DNA from: Rhodoligotrophos appendicifer
GTDB lineage: Bacteria > Pseudomonadota > Alphaproteobacteria > Rhizobiales > Im1
Assembly: GCF_007474605.1 (NCBI RefSeq)
Contig: NZ_VHKL01000011.1
Coordinates: 1 to 64,000 of the forward strand
Direction: 5' to 3'
DNA length: 64,000 nt
Part shown: in pieces, positions 34,548 through 44,117 of the stretch
Layout of the letters: each line of letters starts with the position of its first letter
How positions within the stretch are numbered: the first letter of the stretch is position 1
The notes under the pieces: model-generated
Told to the model about the DNA's origin: nothing
The model's input: only the letters and a program-made list of their open reading frames with translations
Database searches by the model: none
Position numbers and translations under genes: made by a program

Positions 34548-35437
34548 GAGGCGATCCTGAGGCGCTTGATCGCAATGATCACGCCGATCGAGAACAGGAC
34601 GGCCATGAGGATCGTCAAGGCGCCGGTATAGCTGGTGGAGAAGGCACTGAACCCCTGAAGGTAGACATAGATCGAAATGGTCTCGCTCATTGAGCCGGGA
34701 CCGCCCCGGGTCATGACCCAGACGATGTCGAAGAGCCGGATGAGGTCCAGGCCCCGAATAAGGACAGCCACAGCCAGAATTGGTGCAATCGACGGGATCA
34801 CTACGCGCCGGAAGATCCGCCAAGCAGAGGCGCCGTCAACACGGGCCGCTTCCAGCAGGCTTTGATCGACGGTGCTCAAGGCGGCGATCGAGAGGAGAAG
34901 CATGAATGGCGTCCACTGCCACACTTCGGCGATCAGGATCGCGGGATAGATCCATTCAGGCTTCACCGTCCAGAGAATGTTTACCGGCTCACCAGCAAGG
35001 AAAGTGAGGATCTGGTTCACGGGACCGAAGCGGTCATTGAACATCAGGCGCCACATCGCACCGGCGACGATGGGAGCGATGACCGTCGGCATGATCAACA
35101 GGCCGAGCAGTATGGGGCGGCCGAACATAGGCCGCTGGAAAAGGAGCGCTCCCGCAAGACCAAGGATTGTCTCCACAGGCAGTGCGATGGCGGTGATGAA
35201 GAGGGTATGCCCAAAGGCAGCCCAGAGACGAGTATCGCCCAGCATCCGGGAGTAATTCCTGAGACCGACAAAGCTCGTCTGGCCCGAGGTCATCGTGATG
35301 TTCTGAAAGCTGACGACTAGGCTGTAGATCAGGGGAAACAAGCCGATGGCCAAGAGCACCAGGGTTGCTGGAAGCACGAAGGCCCATCGGTTTCCCTTGC
35401 CTATGGTCCAGCTCACCTCAGAGGTCGACCCTGCCAT
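34544..35437 (-). CDS. CUT1-type ABC permease (MalF-like)
   Basis: The 297-residue membrane protein has the MalF-type pattern (FPLIYSLVVSFQNI near the start) and EAA loop LLEAARVDGASAWRIFRRVVIPS. The ATG at 35437 is preferred: the longer frame to 35500 would run into the hairpin at 35488-35517, which lies between this gene and the binding-protein gene. It works with the downstream MalG-like permease. Confidence 0.88.
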   Translation of the reverse strand: MAGSTSEVSWTIGKGNRWAFVLPATLVLLAIGLFPLIYSLVVSFQNITMTSGQTSFVGLRNYSRMLGDTRLWAAFGHTLFITAIALPVETILGLAGALLFQRPMFGRPILLGLLIMPTVIAPIVAGAMWRLMFNDRFGPVNQILTFLAGEPVNILWTVKPEWIYPAILIAEVWQWTPFMLLLSIAALSTVDQSLLEAARVDGASAWRIFRRVVIPSIAPILAVAVLIRGLDLIRLFDIVWVMTRGGPGSMSETISIYVYLQGFSAFSTSYTGALTILMAVLFSIGVIIAIKRLRIAS

Positions 35438-35487
35438 CGCGTGCTCATGTGTGAGGGCCTCAATCAACACCAGATTAAAAGATCGCA

Positions 35488-35517
35488 GGCGCCGGAACAA
35501 AGGTTTGTTCCGGCGCC
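35488..35517. terminator. Intercistronic hairpin between binding protein and permease genes
   Basis: GGCGCCGGAACAAA pairs with TTTGTTCCGGCGCC over 14 bp with a 2-base centre. It begins 11 bp after the binding-protein stop (minus-strand direction). Such structures often stabilise or partly terminate transcripts so that the binding protein is made in excess over the permeases. Confidence 0.6.
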
Positions 35518-35528
35518 GCAGCGATCAT

Positions 35529-36968
35529 TTACTTTGGATAGGCGTTCGGCTTCGACGACCAATCCTTGTAGGCGGCGGTCTGAGCTTCCAGGCCGATCGA
35601 CTCGGTGATCTCATCCCATTCCTTGGCTGCCAGATCCAATGCCTCCTTTGGGTCGGTCCCGGACAGCCCCGACTGAATGGCCCGCGCGAGGGCATCCTGG
35701 TACTGGAAGGTACCTTTGATGGAGAGATCAAGCAGACCTTTGGTGCCACCCTCCTTCAGCATGTCGAGATACTGGCCGGCCTGTGGCCAGCGGGACCGGT
35801 ATTCGGCACTCGCGTAATGGGAAGTCCTGAAAGGATCACGCTGAGCATAGGGCAGCTGGACGCGCTCCAGACTGGTTTGCATGCTGTTCATCCATTGGGC
35901 AAACAGATAGGCCGCTTCCTTGTTCTTGCTGGTGGAGGGAACGGCTAGAATCATGCCGGCTGCAAGTTCGGGTGCATCCCCCGGCGGCAGCGCATACCCC
36001 ACCTTTCCAGCAATCTGCGTCTTGGGAACCCAGTTCAGCTCCTTGCGGTCCAGGCCATAGCCTGCCGACCAGCGGCCATAAGGAGGCCAGGACATCGTCA
36101 TGGCGAGATCGCCGGCAAGCCATGCGCTGAGGACCTCAGTGTAGCCCCAGTCCTGGACACCGGGAGGTTGGCACTTGGTTTCCTTCACCAGATCGGTCAG
36201 AGCCTTGATGCCCTGCTCGCTGTTGATCGTGGCCTTCATCGTGTTGGGGTCGAAAAACTTTCCGCCTTCGACTCTAAAGCGCGACATGAAGCCATACTCG
36301 ACCTGACCGCGACTCAGGATCATGCCCGCGCCATAGACCTTCGGGCCGAGCTTTTCTGTGAAAAACTCACAGATGTTGTTGAACTCTTCCCAGGTCTTGG
36401 GCGGGGCTAGGTCTGCATTATACTTAGCCTTATACGCTTCCTTATTGGCAGCGTCGCCGAAGAGGTCTGTGCGGTAATAGAGAAGATGGACGTCGCCATC
36501 ATCGGGGAGTCCGTAAATCTTGCCCTGATAAGTCATCCAGCTGTCGCGGAATGCCGGAGCAATGTCCTGAATTTCCTGCCGATAGCCAAACTTGTCGATG
36601 AAGGCATCCAGAGGCTCGAGCGCGCCCGCGCTCGCCATATCAGTGAGCCAAGCCGGCACTAAATTGATCAGGTCGTAGGCGCCAGTGCCAGCCTGGTGTT
36701 CAGCCATGACCTTGGTGAACATTTCAGTGTGGGGCAGTTCGATTACATTGATCTTGATGCCCGTCAGCTTCTCAAAAAGGGGGCCCGAAAAATCAATGGG
36801 GTCGAGGGCTTGAAGTCCCGCTTCCGAGGTATAGTTCAGTGTTGTTCCGGAAAATTTCTTTGCTTCCGTAAGGGCAATATCCGTGGGGCTCTGTGCCCAG
36901 GCCGCGCCAATCACACCCAGTGTTATAAGTGGCGTCAGACAGCTCGCTAGAAGATACCTTCGAAACAT
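35529..36968 (-). CDS. Extracellular solute-binding protein, CUT1/family 1
   Basis: The 479-residue periplasmic protein has a signal peptide ending near IGAAWAQS, followed by a family-1 binding fold. Visible markers are PAWLTDMASAGALEPLDAFI, YGLPDDGDVHLLYYRTDLF, PKTWEEFNNI and MSWPPYGRWS. The size is typical of binders for sugars, polyols or glycosides. It is first in the transporter operon, about 90 bp downstream of GGTATA-type operator 4. The ATPase is probably the one at 25375-26484. Confidence 0.9.
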   Translation of the reverse strand: MFRRYLLASCLTPLITLGVIGAAWAQSPTDIALTEAKKFSGTTLNYTSEAGLQALDPIDFSGPLFEKLTGIKINVIELPHTEMFTKVMAEHQAGTGAYDLINLVPAWLTDMASAGALEPLDAFIDKFGYRQEIQDIAPAFRDSWMTYQGKIYGLPDDGDVHLLYYRTDLFGDAANKEAYKAKYNADLAPPKTWEEFNNICEFFTEKLGPKVYGAGMILSRGQVEYGFMSRFRVEGGKFFDPNTMKATINSEQGIKALTDLVKETKCQPPGVQDWGYTEVLSAWLAGDLAMTMSWPPYGRWSAGYGLDRKELNWVPKTQIAGKVGYALPPGDAPELAAGMILAVPSTSKNKEAAYLFAQWMNSMQTSLERVQLPYAQRDPFRTSHYASAEYRSRWPQAGQYLDMLKEGGTKGLLDLSIKGTFQYQDALARAIQSGLSGTDPKEALDLAAKEWDEITESIGLEAQTAAYKDWSSKPNAYPK

Positions 36969-37301
36969 GTGCCTCTCCCCTGCCGATGATCAGCCGCGTG
37001 GGTTGCTCCATAGGGCTCTCAGGAGGTCCCGCCCGCAAAGCTATCCACCTTTTAAGCTATACACCTAGTATACCAAACACTGCAAGATTTGATGCGGGGC
37101 GGGAGAGGGACTGGCTGCATGTGAGGTGAACCGCAGATCCACCAGACCCGTCACTTGAGAGAGCAATTATGGGGAGCCACATAAAAAAATATAATCTTCG
37201 AAAGAAAAGTGAGTCATCGGATGTCAGATCACATTCGCCGAGGCGGTCTGAGAATGCCGGCGGGCGCACCTTGCGTGGATCATAAAAGGGGGATGGACCC
37301 T
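36969..37301. other. Divergent intergenic region (333 bp)
   Basis: This separates the binding-protein gene (minus) from the frameshifted DUF3616 gene (plus). It contains operator 4 at 37057-37075. No gene is apparent. Confidence 0.6.
37057..37075 (-). promoter_or_regulatory. Putative NanR-type operator 4 (ABC importer)
   Basis: On the minus strand this reads TGGTATACTAGGTGTATAG, with direct repeat GGTATA-N3-GGTGTA at the same spacing as in operators 2 and 3. It lies about 90 bp before the binding-protein start. The second half is degenerate, so this is the weakest member. Confidence 0.45.
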
Positions 37302-38403
37302 ATGCGTGTTGCGAGGGCGCTGATCGCGCTGGGTTTCGCCGCAGTCGGTTGCGGCGTTGCCGATCTGACGGCGAAGCCTGCGGGGTGGAATTTCGTGTCC
37401 ACCCTGCACGGCAAGACGAAGGGCGGGGAGATCAAACCGGCCAAGGACGTCAGCGGCATGGCTTGCGCGCCGGAGGAGGGTGGCAGGCGTCTTTGTCTGC
37501 TTGTGGACGACGAGACGCAGGGGGTGCAGGTGGTGGTTCTTGATCGGGCCGCACGGACCCTTTCGCCAGGCGATTACATTCCCCTGATTCAGGACGAGTT
37601 CGACGGAACCCGTGGAACTCGACGCAGAGGGCGCCGCCTATGGAGGGGGAGCCTTTTATGTGATCGGCTCGCATGGTCGTCCCCGTCACGAGAAGAAGGG
37701 CGACGAGGAGAAGAATCTCGCACGCCAGTCGGCGAGCAGCCACATCTTCCGTATCCAATTCGAGAGGGGCGCCGTCGACATTGCGACGGGTTCCGTCCGG
37801 ACGCCGCCGGTGATCGAGGACTCCGCCGCGCTGTCCGGGTTCCTTCCAGTCGGCTCAATTCTCCAGCAGCAGGCGGGCATTCCGCTCGACGACAACGGCA
37901 TGACAGTGGAGGCCTTCGCCATACGCGGCACGGACGGCCTGATCGGCTTCAGGGCGCCTATCGAGGGGAGTGACGCACTGCTCCTGGAGATACCGCTCTC
38001 GCATCTCTTCGAGGGAGCGGGCAGGCACGGCACGGTGAGGCGGCTGTGCCTCGGTCCCGACAGTCAGGGGAGGCCGCGCGGGATTCGGGACCTTGCCGCG
38101 GTTGGGACTACGGTCTACGGCATAGCGGGGCCCGTCAACGACCCGGCCAAGGACGCGGTGACCGCGGACTACGCCGTCTTCTCCCTGACGGAGGATGGGC
38201 AACCGACGCTGCTCGCCCTCGACGACAGAGTGGCCACGGTGAAGCCTGAGGCACTGGTCCCGCTGTCGGACGTTCCGGGACGCTTCGAAGGGCTCCTGCT
38301 CTATGATGGCGTCGCCTATGGGACGCGTCAGTCGCGGGCGGTCCGGTCCGTTTCGCTCGACTTCACCAAGGGAGAGATCCCGACTTGTGCCGCCCCGCGT
38401 TAG
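37302..38403 (+). pseudogene. DUF3616 protein gene with a frameshift
   Basis: The N-terminal frame (signal peptide RALIALGFAAVGCG, then KDVSGMACAP, CLLVDDETQGVQVVVL, YIPLIQDEFDG) stops matching at about 37608. The matching continuation (ELDAEGAAYGGGAFYVIGSH to the stop at 38403) lies one frame later, from 37612. The junction is a CCC run at 37609-37611, consistent with one extra C. The reconstructed product is about 366 residues, normal for DUF3616, a family of secreted proteins of unknown function. AAAGGGGG precedes the ATG at 37302. It could be a recent mutation or a sequencing error. Confidence 0.8.
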
Positions 38404-38456
38404 GCAAGAAACGATACTCGCTCCCGCGAAACAACGGCCGCCAGTGGCGGGTCGGT

Positions 38457-39173
38457 CTAGAGGTAGAGCTTGCGGACCAGATCATTCTCGATCAGCTCAG
38501 CCGAGGACCCTTTGGCGACGATGCTCCCCTTTATGATGAGGTAGCCGCTGTGGGCAATCGAGAGAGCGGTCTCGGCATTCTGCTCGATCAACAGGATGCT
38601 GGTTCCGCCACGGTTTATCTCGGCGACAATCTCGAAGTACTCGTCGATGAGCTTGGGCGATAGTCCCAAAGAGGGCTCGTCCATGATCAGCAGCTTTGGA
38701 GTTCCGATCACGGCACGGGCGAGGGCGACCATGGCTTGTTCACCGCCGGAGAGGGTGCCGGCTTGTTGCCGAAGCTTTCCCTTGATGTGAGGAAACAATT
38801 CCGACACGGCCATGAGCCTTGTGCTGAAAACATCCATGCTGCCGGAGGCATCGAAGCCAAGGCGGATGTTTTCGACGACGCTGAGGTCCGGAAAAAGCCG
38901 CCGACCCTCCGGGACGAAGCCAATGCCCCGTGGGGCCAGAGCCTCGGTGCGCAGCGTCGAGATATCGGCGCCCATGACGTGAATTTTTCCTCCGACAAGC
39001 GGAAGCAGCCCGGCAATGGCTCGAAAGGTGGTTGTCTTTCCCGCTCCGTTTGGACCAAGGAGGCACGTCAATTCGCCCTGCTGAAGCGTCAATGACACGT
39101 CGCGCAACATCGCGACGACACCGTAATTGGTGCTGACGGAGTCCAGCTTGAGCATGAATTTCGTTTCACCCAT
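38457..39173 (-). CDS. livF: Branched-chain amino-acid-type ABC ATPase LivF
   Basis: The 238-residue ATPase has Walker A GPNGAGKTT, signature LSGGEQAM, Walker B LLIMDEPSLGLSP and the LivF-specific short C-terminus. The ATG at 39173 overlaps the livG stop by 8 bp; ATG 39155 (MLKLDSV) is an equally usable start. Last gene of livHMGF on the minus strand. It energises uptake together with LivG. Confidence 0.92.
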   Translation of the reverse strand: MGETKFMLKLDSVSTNYGVVAMLRDVSLTLQQGELTCLLGPNGAGKTTTFRAIAGLLPLVGGKIHVMGADISTLRTEALAPRGIGFVPEGRRLFPDLSVVENIRLGFDASGSMDVFSTRLMAVSELFPHIKGKLRQQAGTLSGGEQAMVALARAVIGTPKLLIMDEPSLGLSPKLIDEYFEIVAEINRGGTSILLIEQNAETALSIAHSGYLIIKGSIVAKGSSAELIENDLVRKLYL

Positions 39174-39960
39174 GGGTGGAGGCTTTTCGGCCAAGATAGG
39201 CTTCCTGCACGCGCGGTAGGAGCCGCACCTCCTCGAACTTCCCCTCGGCGATCTTCTTTCCGTAGTCGATGACCATGACCCGGTGCGGCAGTTCGGCGAC
39301 CAGACGCATGTCATGCTCGATGATCATGACGGCAAGCTCGGGGTTGAGCGCAGTCACGGTCCGGATATCGTCGATCAGCGCGTCCGTATCCCGATCGTCC
39401 ATGCCCGATGAGGGTTCGTCCAGCAGCAGGACCTGCGGCTTGGAGGCCAGCGCCCGGGCGATTTCCAGGCGCCGGCGATCGGCCTGGGCCAGCTCGCCGG
39501 CGGGCTTATGGCGCTGGTCGTGGAGATCGCTTGAAACGGATCGGAGCAATTCACCGGCCCGCTCAGCCGCCCGATCGAGTTCGCGACGGGATTTGCTGGG
39601 CCGCAGCAGGGCGTCGAAGACACCGCAGCGGGTCTGGGTATGCATCCCGATGACGACATTATCGAGCACGCTCAGATCCGTGAACAGGCGGCTCGACTGA
39701 AACGTACGGGCGATGCCGAGCCTCACGATGCGGTGCGCCGACACGCCGATCAGGCTCTTCGAGTTCAGGACCACGCTGCCGGCACTGGCGCGGTAGAGGC
39801 CGGTGATCATGTTGAACAGAGTGGACTTTCCCGCCCCATTCGGGCCGATGATGCCGAGGATCTCCCCTTTGGAGAGTGTGAAATCGACGGAATCAATGGC
39901 GACGAGCCCGCCGAAGCGCATGGAGAGACCCTCGCCGGAAAGGATCGCCTCGGTGCTCAT
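39166..39960 (-). CDS. livG: Branched-chain amino-acid-type ABC ATPase LivG
   Basis: The 264-residue ATPase has Walker [10 protein letters not shown], Walker [14 protein letters not shown] and switch histidine IIEHDM. The ABC signature is the variant [15 protein letters not shown] instead of LSxGxxRRL, a form seen in some LivG subfamilies. The ATG overlaps the livM stop (ATGA). Confidence 0.92.
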   Translation of the reverse strand: MSTEAILSGEGLSMRFGGLVAIDSVDFTLSKGEILGIIGPNGAGKSTLFNMITGLYRASAGSVVLNSKSLIGVSAHRIVRLGIARTFQSSRLFTDLSVLDNVVIGMHTQTRCGVFDALLRPSKSRRELDRAAERAGELLRSVSSDLHDQRHKPAGELAQADRRRLEIARALASKPQVLLLDEPSSGMDDRDTDALIDDIRTVTALNPELAVMIIEHDMRLVAELPHRVMVIDYGKKIAEGKFEEVRLLPRVQEAYLGRKASTHG

Positions 39961-41096
39961 GAATCACCGCCATAGCGGCGAAGGCGCTGGGGAAACAGCC
40001 CCTGCGGGCGGATGATCAGGAACAGGATCACGACGACCCCGAAGAACAGGATGCGGTAATCCGAGAACGCTCGCAGCTTTTCGGGCAGGAGCGTCAGCAG
40101 GAAGGCGCCGACGATGACGCCGAGGATATTGTCCATGCCGCCGACGATGACCATCGTCATGATGGTCACCGAGACCAGGAAGGTGAAATTGTCGGGCGAG
40201 ATGAAGCTCACGTAGAAGGCGTAGATCGTGCCTGCGAACCCGGCGAGAAAGGCGTCCACGGCAAACGCGAGGACCTTGTACCAGACGACGTTGATGCCTT
40301 GGCACCGGGCGGCGAGCTCGTCGGCGCGCAAAGCGTTCCAGGCAAGGCCGATGCGAGAGGAATGGAGCCGGTTTGCGGTGACGATCGCGATCACCAACAA
40401 CAGGGCTGACAAAAAGTAGAAATTGGCCTGGCTTGGCAGCGAAAGCCCGAAGAGCTTGATCGGAGAAGAGAAGGAGTGCCCGAACAGGCTCGGTGCCGGA
40501 ATGCCCACCACACCGTTGGGTCCGCCGGTCCACTCGAAATTGTTCAGCAGTTGATGGACTACGACCCCGAAGGCGATGGTGACGAGCGCGAGATAGCTCT
40601 CCCGCGTACGCATCGAAGGAAGGCCGAGCGCGAAACCGAAAAGCGTTGCCACCAGCGCGGAGAAGGGGAGGGCCACCCAGAAGCTGACGCCGTAATTGAT
40701 GGCCAGCAGGGCCGAGGCATAGGCGCCGATGCCGTAGGATGCGCCCGTGGCGAAGTTGGGGATATTGGCGCTGCCCAGCTGGAAGTTCAGCGCCAGCGCC
40801 AGGACCGAATAGATGAGCGCCAGGATCAGGAGGTGGATGGCGTAGCTGTTGCCCCCCAAGGCGGCAGGAAACCCGATGGCGAGGACGACGCCGATGATCA
40901 CGGCAAGCCGGCGATGCTCCCTGAAGGCGTCGGCGATCTTCTGCTCGATCGCGGGACGAAGCTGCATCAGCCCGAACAGGGCGCCGAACAGCACCAGAAT
41001 TCCGACAACGACGCGCCAGTCCTCGGCCAGAAGAAACTGCCGCAGCGCTGCGGCTGCAATGAACTCGACGGCAATGACGATGAAGAGGGGTGCCAT
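39957..41096 (-). CDS. livM: Branched-chain amino-acid-type ABC permease LivM
   Basis: The 379-residue membrane protein has an N-terminal region with two extra hydrophobic segments (about residues 1-75). The LivM core follows, with [25 protein letters not shown] and [21 protein letters not shown]. The ATG at 41096 lies 5 bp after the livH stop; the much longer open frame upstream is a livH shadow. It forms the channel with LivH. Confidence 0.9.
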   Translation of the reverse strand: MAPLFIVIAVEFIAAAALRQFLLAEDWRVVVGILVLFGALFGLMQLRPAIEQKIADAFREHRRLAVIIGVVLAIGFPAALGGNSYAIHLLILALIYSVLALALNFQLGSANIPNFATGASYGIGAYASALLAINYGVSFWVALPFSALVATLFGFALGLPSMRTRESYLALVTIAFGVVVHQLLNNFEWTGGPNGVVGIPAPSLFGHSFSSPIKLFGLSLPSQANFYFLSALLLVIAIVTANRLHSSRIGLAWNALRADELAARCQGINVVWYKVLAFAVDAFLAGFAGTIYAFYVSFISPDNFTFLVSVTIMTMVIVGGMDNILGVIVGAFLLTLLPEKLRAFSDYRILFFGVVVILFLIIRPQGLFPQRLRRYGGDS

Positions 41097-41101
41097 GGCC
41101 G

Positions 41102-42022
41102 TCAGACCTTTTCGACCACGGTGCGGCCGAAGAGACCCGCCGGCCTGAACACCAGGACCATGATGACCAGAACGAAGGCGAAGACCAGACGATAGGCGGC
41201 GCCGTTGGGGATGGTCGCCTGGATGACGGTATCGAGGCCGGCGATCAGCAGGCTGCCGACGATCGCCCCGCTCATGCTTCCAAGCCCGCCGACGACGGCC
41301 GCAGAAAAGCCGATCAGCCCGGCTTGAATGCCGAAATCGAACCGGACCACGCCGGCATAGCTGGCGAAGAACAGGCCGCCGATGCCGCCCACGGCGGATG
41401 CGATGAAGAAGGTGGCAAAGAAGATCCGCCGTGGATCGATCGCCATGAGCCGCGCCGCGTCCCGATCCTGCGACACCGCGCGGATCCGCATGCCCAGGCG
41501 GGTCCTGTGGAGAACGAAGAACAGGATGGCGACCGCGGCAACCGAAATCGCAATGGCAAGAAGGCTGAAGGCGGGGACCTGAATGCCGTCTCCCAATGTC
41601 ACCTGGGATTGCACGAGTTGAGGAAAAGCGTGCGGATTGCTCCCATTGGGGAAGAGATGCCGGATCAGCTCGCGCAAGACGATGCCGAGAGCGACCGTCG
41701 CCACGAGCGCCATCATGGCGGGCGCCGTCCGAAACCTCTGGATGACCAGAACGTCCAGCAGCACGCCGATGAACCCGGTCATGATGATGGCGACGGCGCA
41801 ACCGAGCAGCAAGCTTCCCGCGCCCAGCTCAGCCGAGGTCGCACCAATGACCCCCTGTATCGTCGCCAGAGCGATGAACGGGGCGACCAGCGAGACGTCG
41901 CCATGCGAGAAATGGATGACCTTCAAAACGCCGAACAACAGGCTGAAACCAAGGGCGATCAGCGCATAGGTTGCCCCCAAGGTCAGCCAGTTCAGGCCTT
42001 GCTGCAGCAGTTCGCCTGCCAT
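41102..42022 (-). CDS. livH: Branched-chain amino-acid-type ABC permease LivH
   Basis: The 306-residue membrane protein has the LivH pattern GLNWLTLGATYALIALGFSLLFGVLKVIHFSHGD near the start, AVSQDRDAARLMAIDPRR and GGLGSMSGAIVGSLLIAGL. First gene of the minus-strand transporter operon, divergent from the binding-protein gene. Confidence 0.92.
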   Translation of the reverse strand: MAGELLQQGLNWLTLGATYALIALGFSLLFGVLKVIHFSHGDVSLVAPFIALATIQGVIGATSAELGAGSLLLGCAVAIIMTGFIGVLLDVLVIQRFRTAPAMMALVATVALGIVLRELIRHLFPNGSNPHAFPQLVQSQVTLGDGIQVPAFSLLAIAISVAAVAILFFVLHRTRLGMRIRAVSQDRDAARLMAIDPRRIFFATFFIASAVGGIGGLFFASYAGVVRFDFGIQAGLIGFSAAVVGGLGSMSGAIVGSLLIAGLDTVIQATIPNGAAYRLVFAFVLVIMVLVFRPAGLFGRTVVEKV

Positions 42023-42203
42023 TCCCCACCCGCTGTTTTTTGCAAGTCGGCGAGTGTGGTCATTTTCCCGAAGAAACTCCAGATCCTATTGATGTGGAAA
42101 TTCCGGGGTGCTGGTTCTTAAAATCCGATTTTCCTGCGTCTTTACGTCATTGCAGGCTCGTCCTTCACGCTATCCGGCGCAAGATCCAAAATGGAGGGGT
42201 ACA

Positions 42204-43343
42204 ATGGGGAATCCTAAGACTTTCAAGCCGATGACGAGACGCTTCTTTACCGCACTGGCGACGGCTGCCGTCATGGGCGCAGCATCATTCGGATCGGCCA
42301 CCGCCCAGGAGACCATAAAGATCGGCTTCATCGGACCGGTCAGCGGTGGCAATGCACAGCAGGGATTGGGCGCGCGCAATGGTTTCCTCCTCGCGGTCGA
42401 GCAGGCCAATGCCGGGGGCTATCCGTATAAAATCGAGCCGGTTGCTCTTGATGATGCCTCCGATCCGCAGACCGGCGTATCCGCCGCGCTGAAGCTGGTG
42501 AATGATCCGGGCGTCGTCGGCGCCATCGGCCATTGGAACAGCCCGGTCGCCCTTGCCACGATCCCTGTCTTCAATCGCTATCAGATGCCCTTCATCGTCT
42601 GGGGTGCCATCAGCCCGAAGATCACCGAGCAGAACCTTCCCGTCGTGACGCGGGTGACACCCACACTGGTCAACGAGAACATGCCCTTGGCGACTTGGGT
42701 GGCAAAGGACCTCAAGGCAACCAAGATCGCCATCGTCTCCGATACCAACGACTATGGTAAGGCGAACACCGATAGCTTCAGCGAATTCTTCAAGAACGAC
42801 GGCGGCGAAATTCTTGCCTCCGAGGCGGTGCCGGTCGGAACGACCGACTTCCGTGCCATCCTCACCCGGATCAAAGGATTGTCGCCTGAGGCCATCTATT
42901 TCGGAGGCGTCATCACCGAGGCGGGAATTCTGCGCAAACAGATGAGCGAGCTCGGGCTCGATATCCCACTGGTCGGAATTTCCGGCTTCTACGATCCCGA
43001 ATTCATCAAGATCGCTGGGGATGCCGCCAACGGCACCTTGGTCAGCTATCCCAAGGCCGCGACCAACCCGAAGCAGGAGGCAATGTATAAGGCTTATGAG
43101 GAGCGGAAATTTGCCGAACCCACAAGCCCCTATACGAAATACGCCTTCGACGCGACGAACATCCTGCTTCAGGCCATCAAGGAAAAAGGCATCGAGGACA
43201 AGGCCGCCATTGCCGAGGCCATCCGGGCCATCAAGTATGATGGCGTGCTGGGTGTCACGACCTTCGACGAGAATGGTCAGACCCAGGTGCCTGTCGAAAT
43301 CCAGATCAAGGAGGTCAAAGGCGGAGCCTGGACGGATCGCTGA
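42204..43343 (+). CDS. Branched-chain amino-acid-type ABC substrate-binding protein
   Basis: The 379-residue periplasmic LivJ/AmiC-type binding protein has a signal peptide with a double arginine (MTRRFFTALATAAVMGAASFGSATAQ region) and the type-I fold: IKIGFIGPVSGGNAQQG, LNDPG-like VNDPGVVGAIGHWNS, SDTNDYGKANTDSF and YAFDATNILLQAI. GGAGGGG precedes the ATG at 42204. Divergent from livHMGF. Transporters of this type carry amino acids, amides or aromatic acids. A terminator follows at 43379. Confidence 0.92.
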   Translation: MGNPKTFKPMTRRFFTALATAAVMGAASFGSATAQETIKIGFIGPVSGGNAQQGLGARNGFLLAVEQANAGGYPYKIEPVALDDASDPQTGVSAALKLVNDPGVVGAIGHWNSPVALATIPVFNRYQMPFIVWGAISPKITEQNLPVVTRVTPTLVNENMPLATWVAKDLKATKIAIVSDTNDYGKANTDSFSEFFKNDGGEILASEAVPVGTTDFRAILTRIKGLSPEAIYFGGVITEAGILRKQMSELGLDIPLVGISGFYDPEFIKIAGDAANGTLVSYPKAATNPKQEAMYKAYEERKFAEPTSPYTKYAFDATNILLQAIKEKGIEDKAAIAEAIRAIKYDGVLGVTTFDENGQTQVPVEIQIKEVKGGAWTDR

Positions 43344-43378
43344 GCCGGTCCGGCCATTCGGATCGGGTCCATAGATCG

Positions 43379-43403
43379 AAACGGCAGCCGCACGCTGCCG
43401 TTT
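43379..43403 (+). terminator. Hairpin terminator after the Liv binding-protein gene
   Basis: AAACGGCAGC and GCTGCCGTTT form a 10-bp stem with a 5-base loop, 35 bp after the stop. The TTT is part of the stem base, and the tail is not a long T-run. Confidence 0.65.
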
Positions 43404-43462
43404 CATGCCTTGTCTTCCCGCACCTCTCGCCTGGATAGAAAAAACTGAACCAAAAGTTCGTA

Positions 43463-43478
43463 TGGTTTTATTTTACCA
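43463..43478. promoter_or_regulatory. Candidate operator before the monooxygenase operon
   Basis: TGGT-TTTATTTT-ACCA is an AT-rich inverted repeat 55 bp upstream of the flavin-reductase start. It could be a site for the LysR regulator encoded at the end of the same operon. Confidence 0.3.
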
Positions 43479-43532
43479 ATTCAGTGCGCTCCGTATGCTG
43501 TCGAAGCGAAATTGAGCTGAAAAGGCTATATC

Positions 43533-44099
43533 ATGTCGATGAACGTATATGCGGTGCACGACCGGGATGGGATGGCCGGAGACTTCATGCAGCCCTTGCC
43601 TTCGGTTGATCGAAACGCTTTTGTCGAAGCGATGAGCGGAGCGGTGACCGGGGTGACGGTGGTCACGACCGACGGCCCGGCCGGACAGTTTGGCTTAACG
43701 GTGAGCGCCGTCGCCTCAGTCTCCGCCGATCCGCCGATGGTACTGACCTGCGTCAACCGCAGGAGCCCGGCCGCCGCTGCCATCAACGATAATGGCGTGT
43801 TCTGCGTCAACATGCTGGCACAGCATCATTGGGAGCTCTCCAATACTTTCGCGGGGCGTCCCGCAGAGGGTGAGCCGTTTGATTTTTCATGCGCGGACTG
43901 GCACCGCACACCGACGGGGTCGTCGCGGCTGCCCGATGCGGTCGCGAGCTTCGACTGCGAGGTCTTCATGGCACGCGATGCCGGGTCGCATATCATTTTC
44001 GTGGGGCGCGTCGTCGATGCGACGGCGGCCGACCATGCGCCGCTGGCCCATTCGCGCCGCGCTTACTGCACGACATCACAGATCCCGACGGATCGCTGA
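43533..44099 (+). CDS. Flavin reductase-like protein
   Basis: The 188-residue FMN-binding split-barrel protein of the flavin reductase family reduces FMN or FAD with NAD(P)H and hands it to a partner oxygenase. Typical blocks are AMSGAVTGVTVVTTDGPAGQFGLTVSAVASVSADPPMVLTCVN, GVFCVNMLAQHHWELSNTFAG and IIFVGRVVDA. First gene of a five-gene operon, 18 bp before the HpaB-type oxygenase, an arrangement that defines a two-component monooxygenase. Confidence 0.92.
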   Translation: MSMNVYAVHDRDGMAGDFMQPLPSVDRNAFVEAMSGAVTGVTVVTTDGPAGQFGLTVSAVASVSADPPMVLTCVNRRSPAAAAINDNGVFCVNMLAQHHWELSNTFAGRPAEGEPFDFSCADWHRTPTGSSRLPDAVASFDCEVFMARDAGSHIIFVGRVVDATAADHAPLAHSRRAYCTTSQIPTDR

Positions 44100-44117
44100 G
44101 GACAAGGGTTCAGGGAA

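Noticed and set aside
39957-41801. Long upstream extension of livM
   Set aside because: The first 235 codons are antisense-like shadow sequence within livH in another frame. The real start is at 41096.
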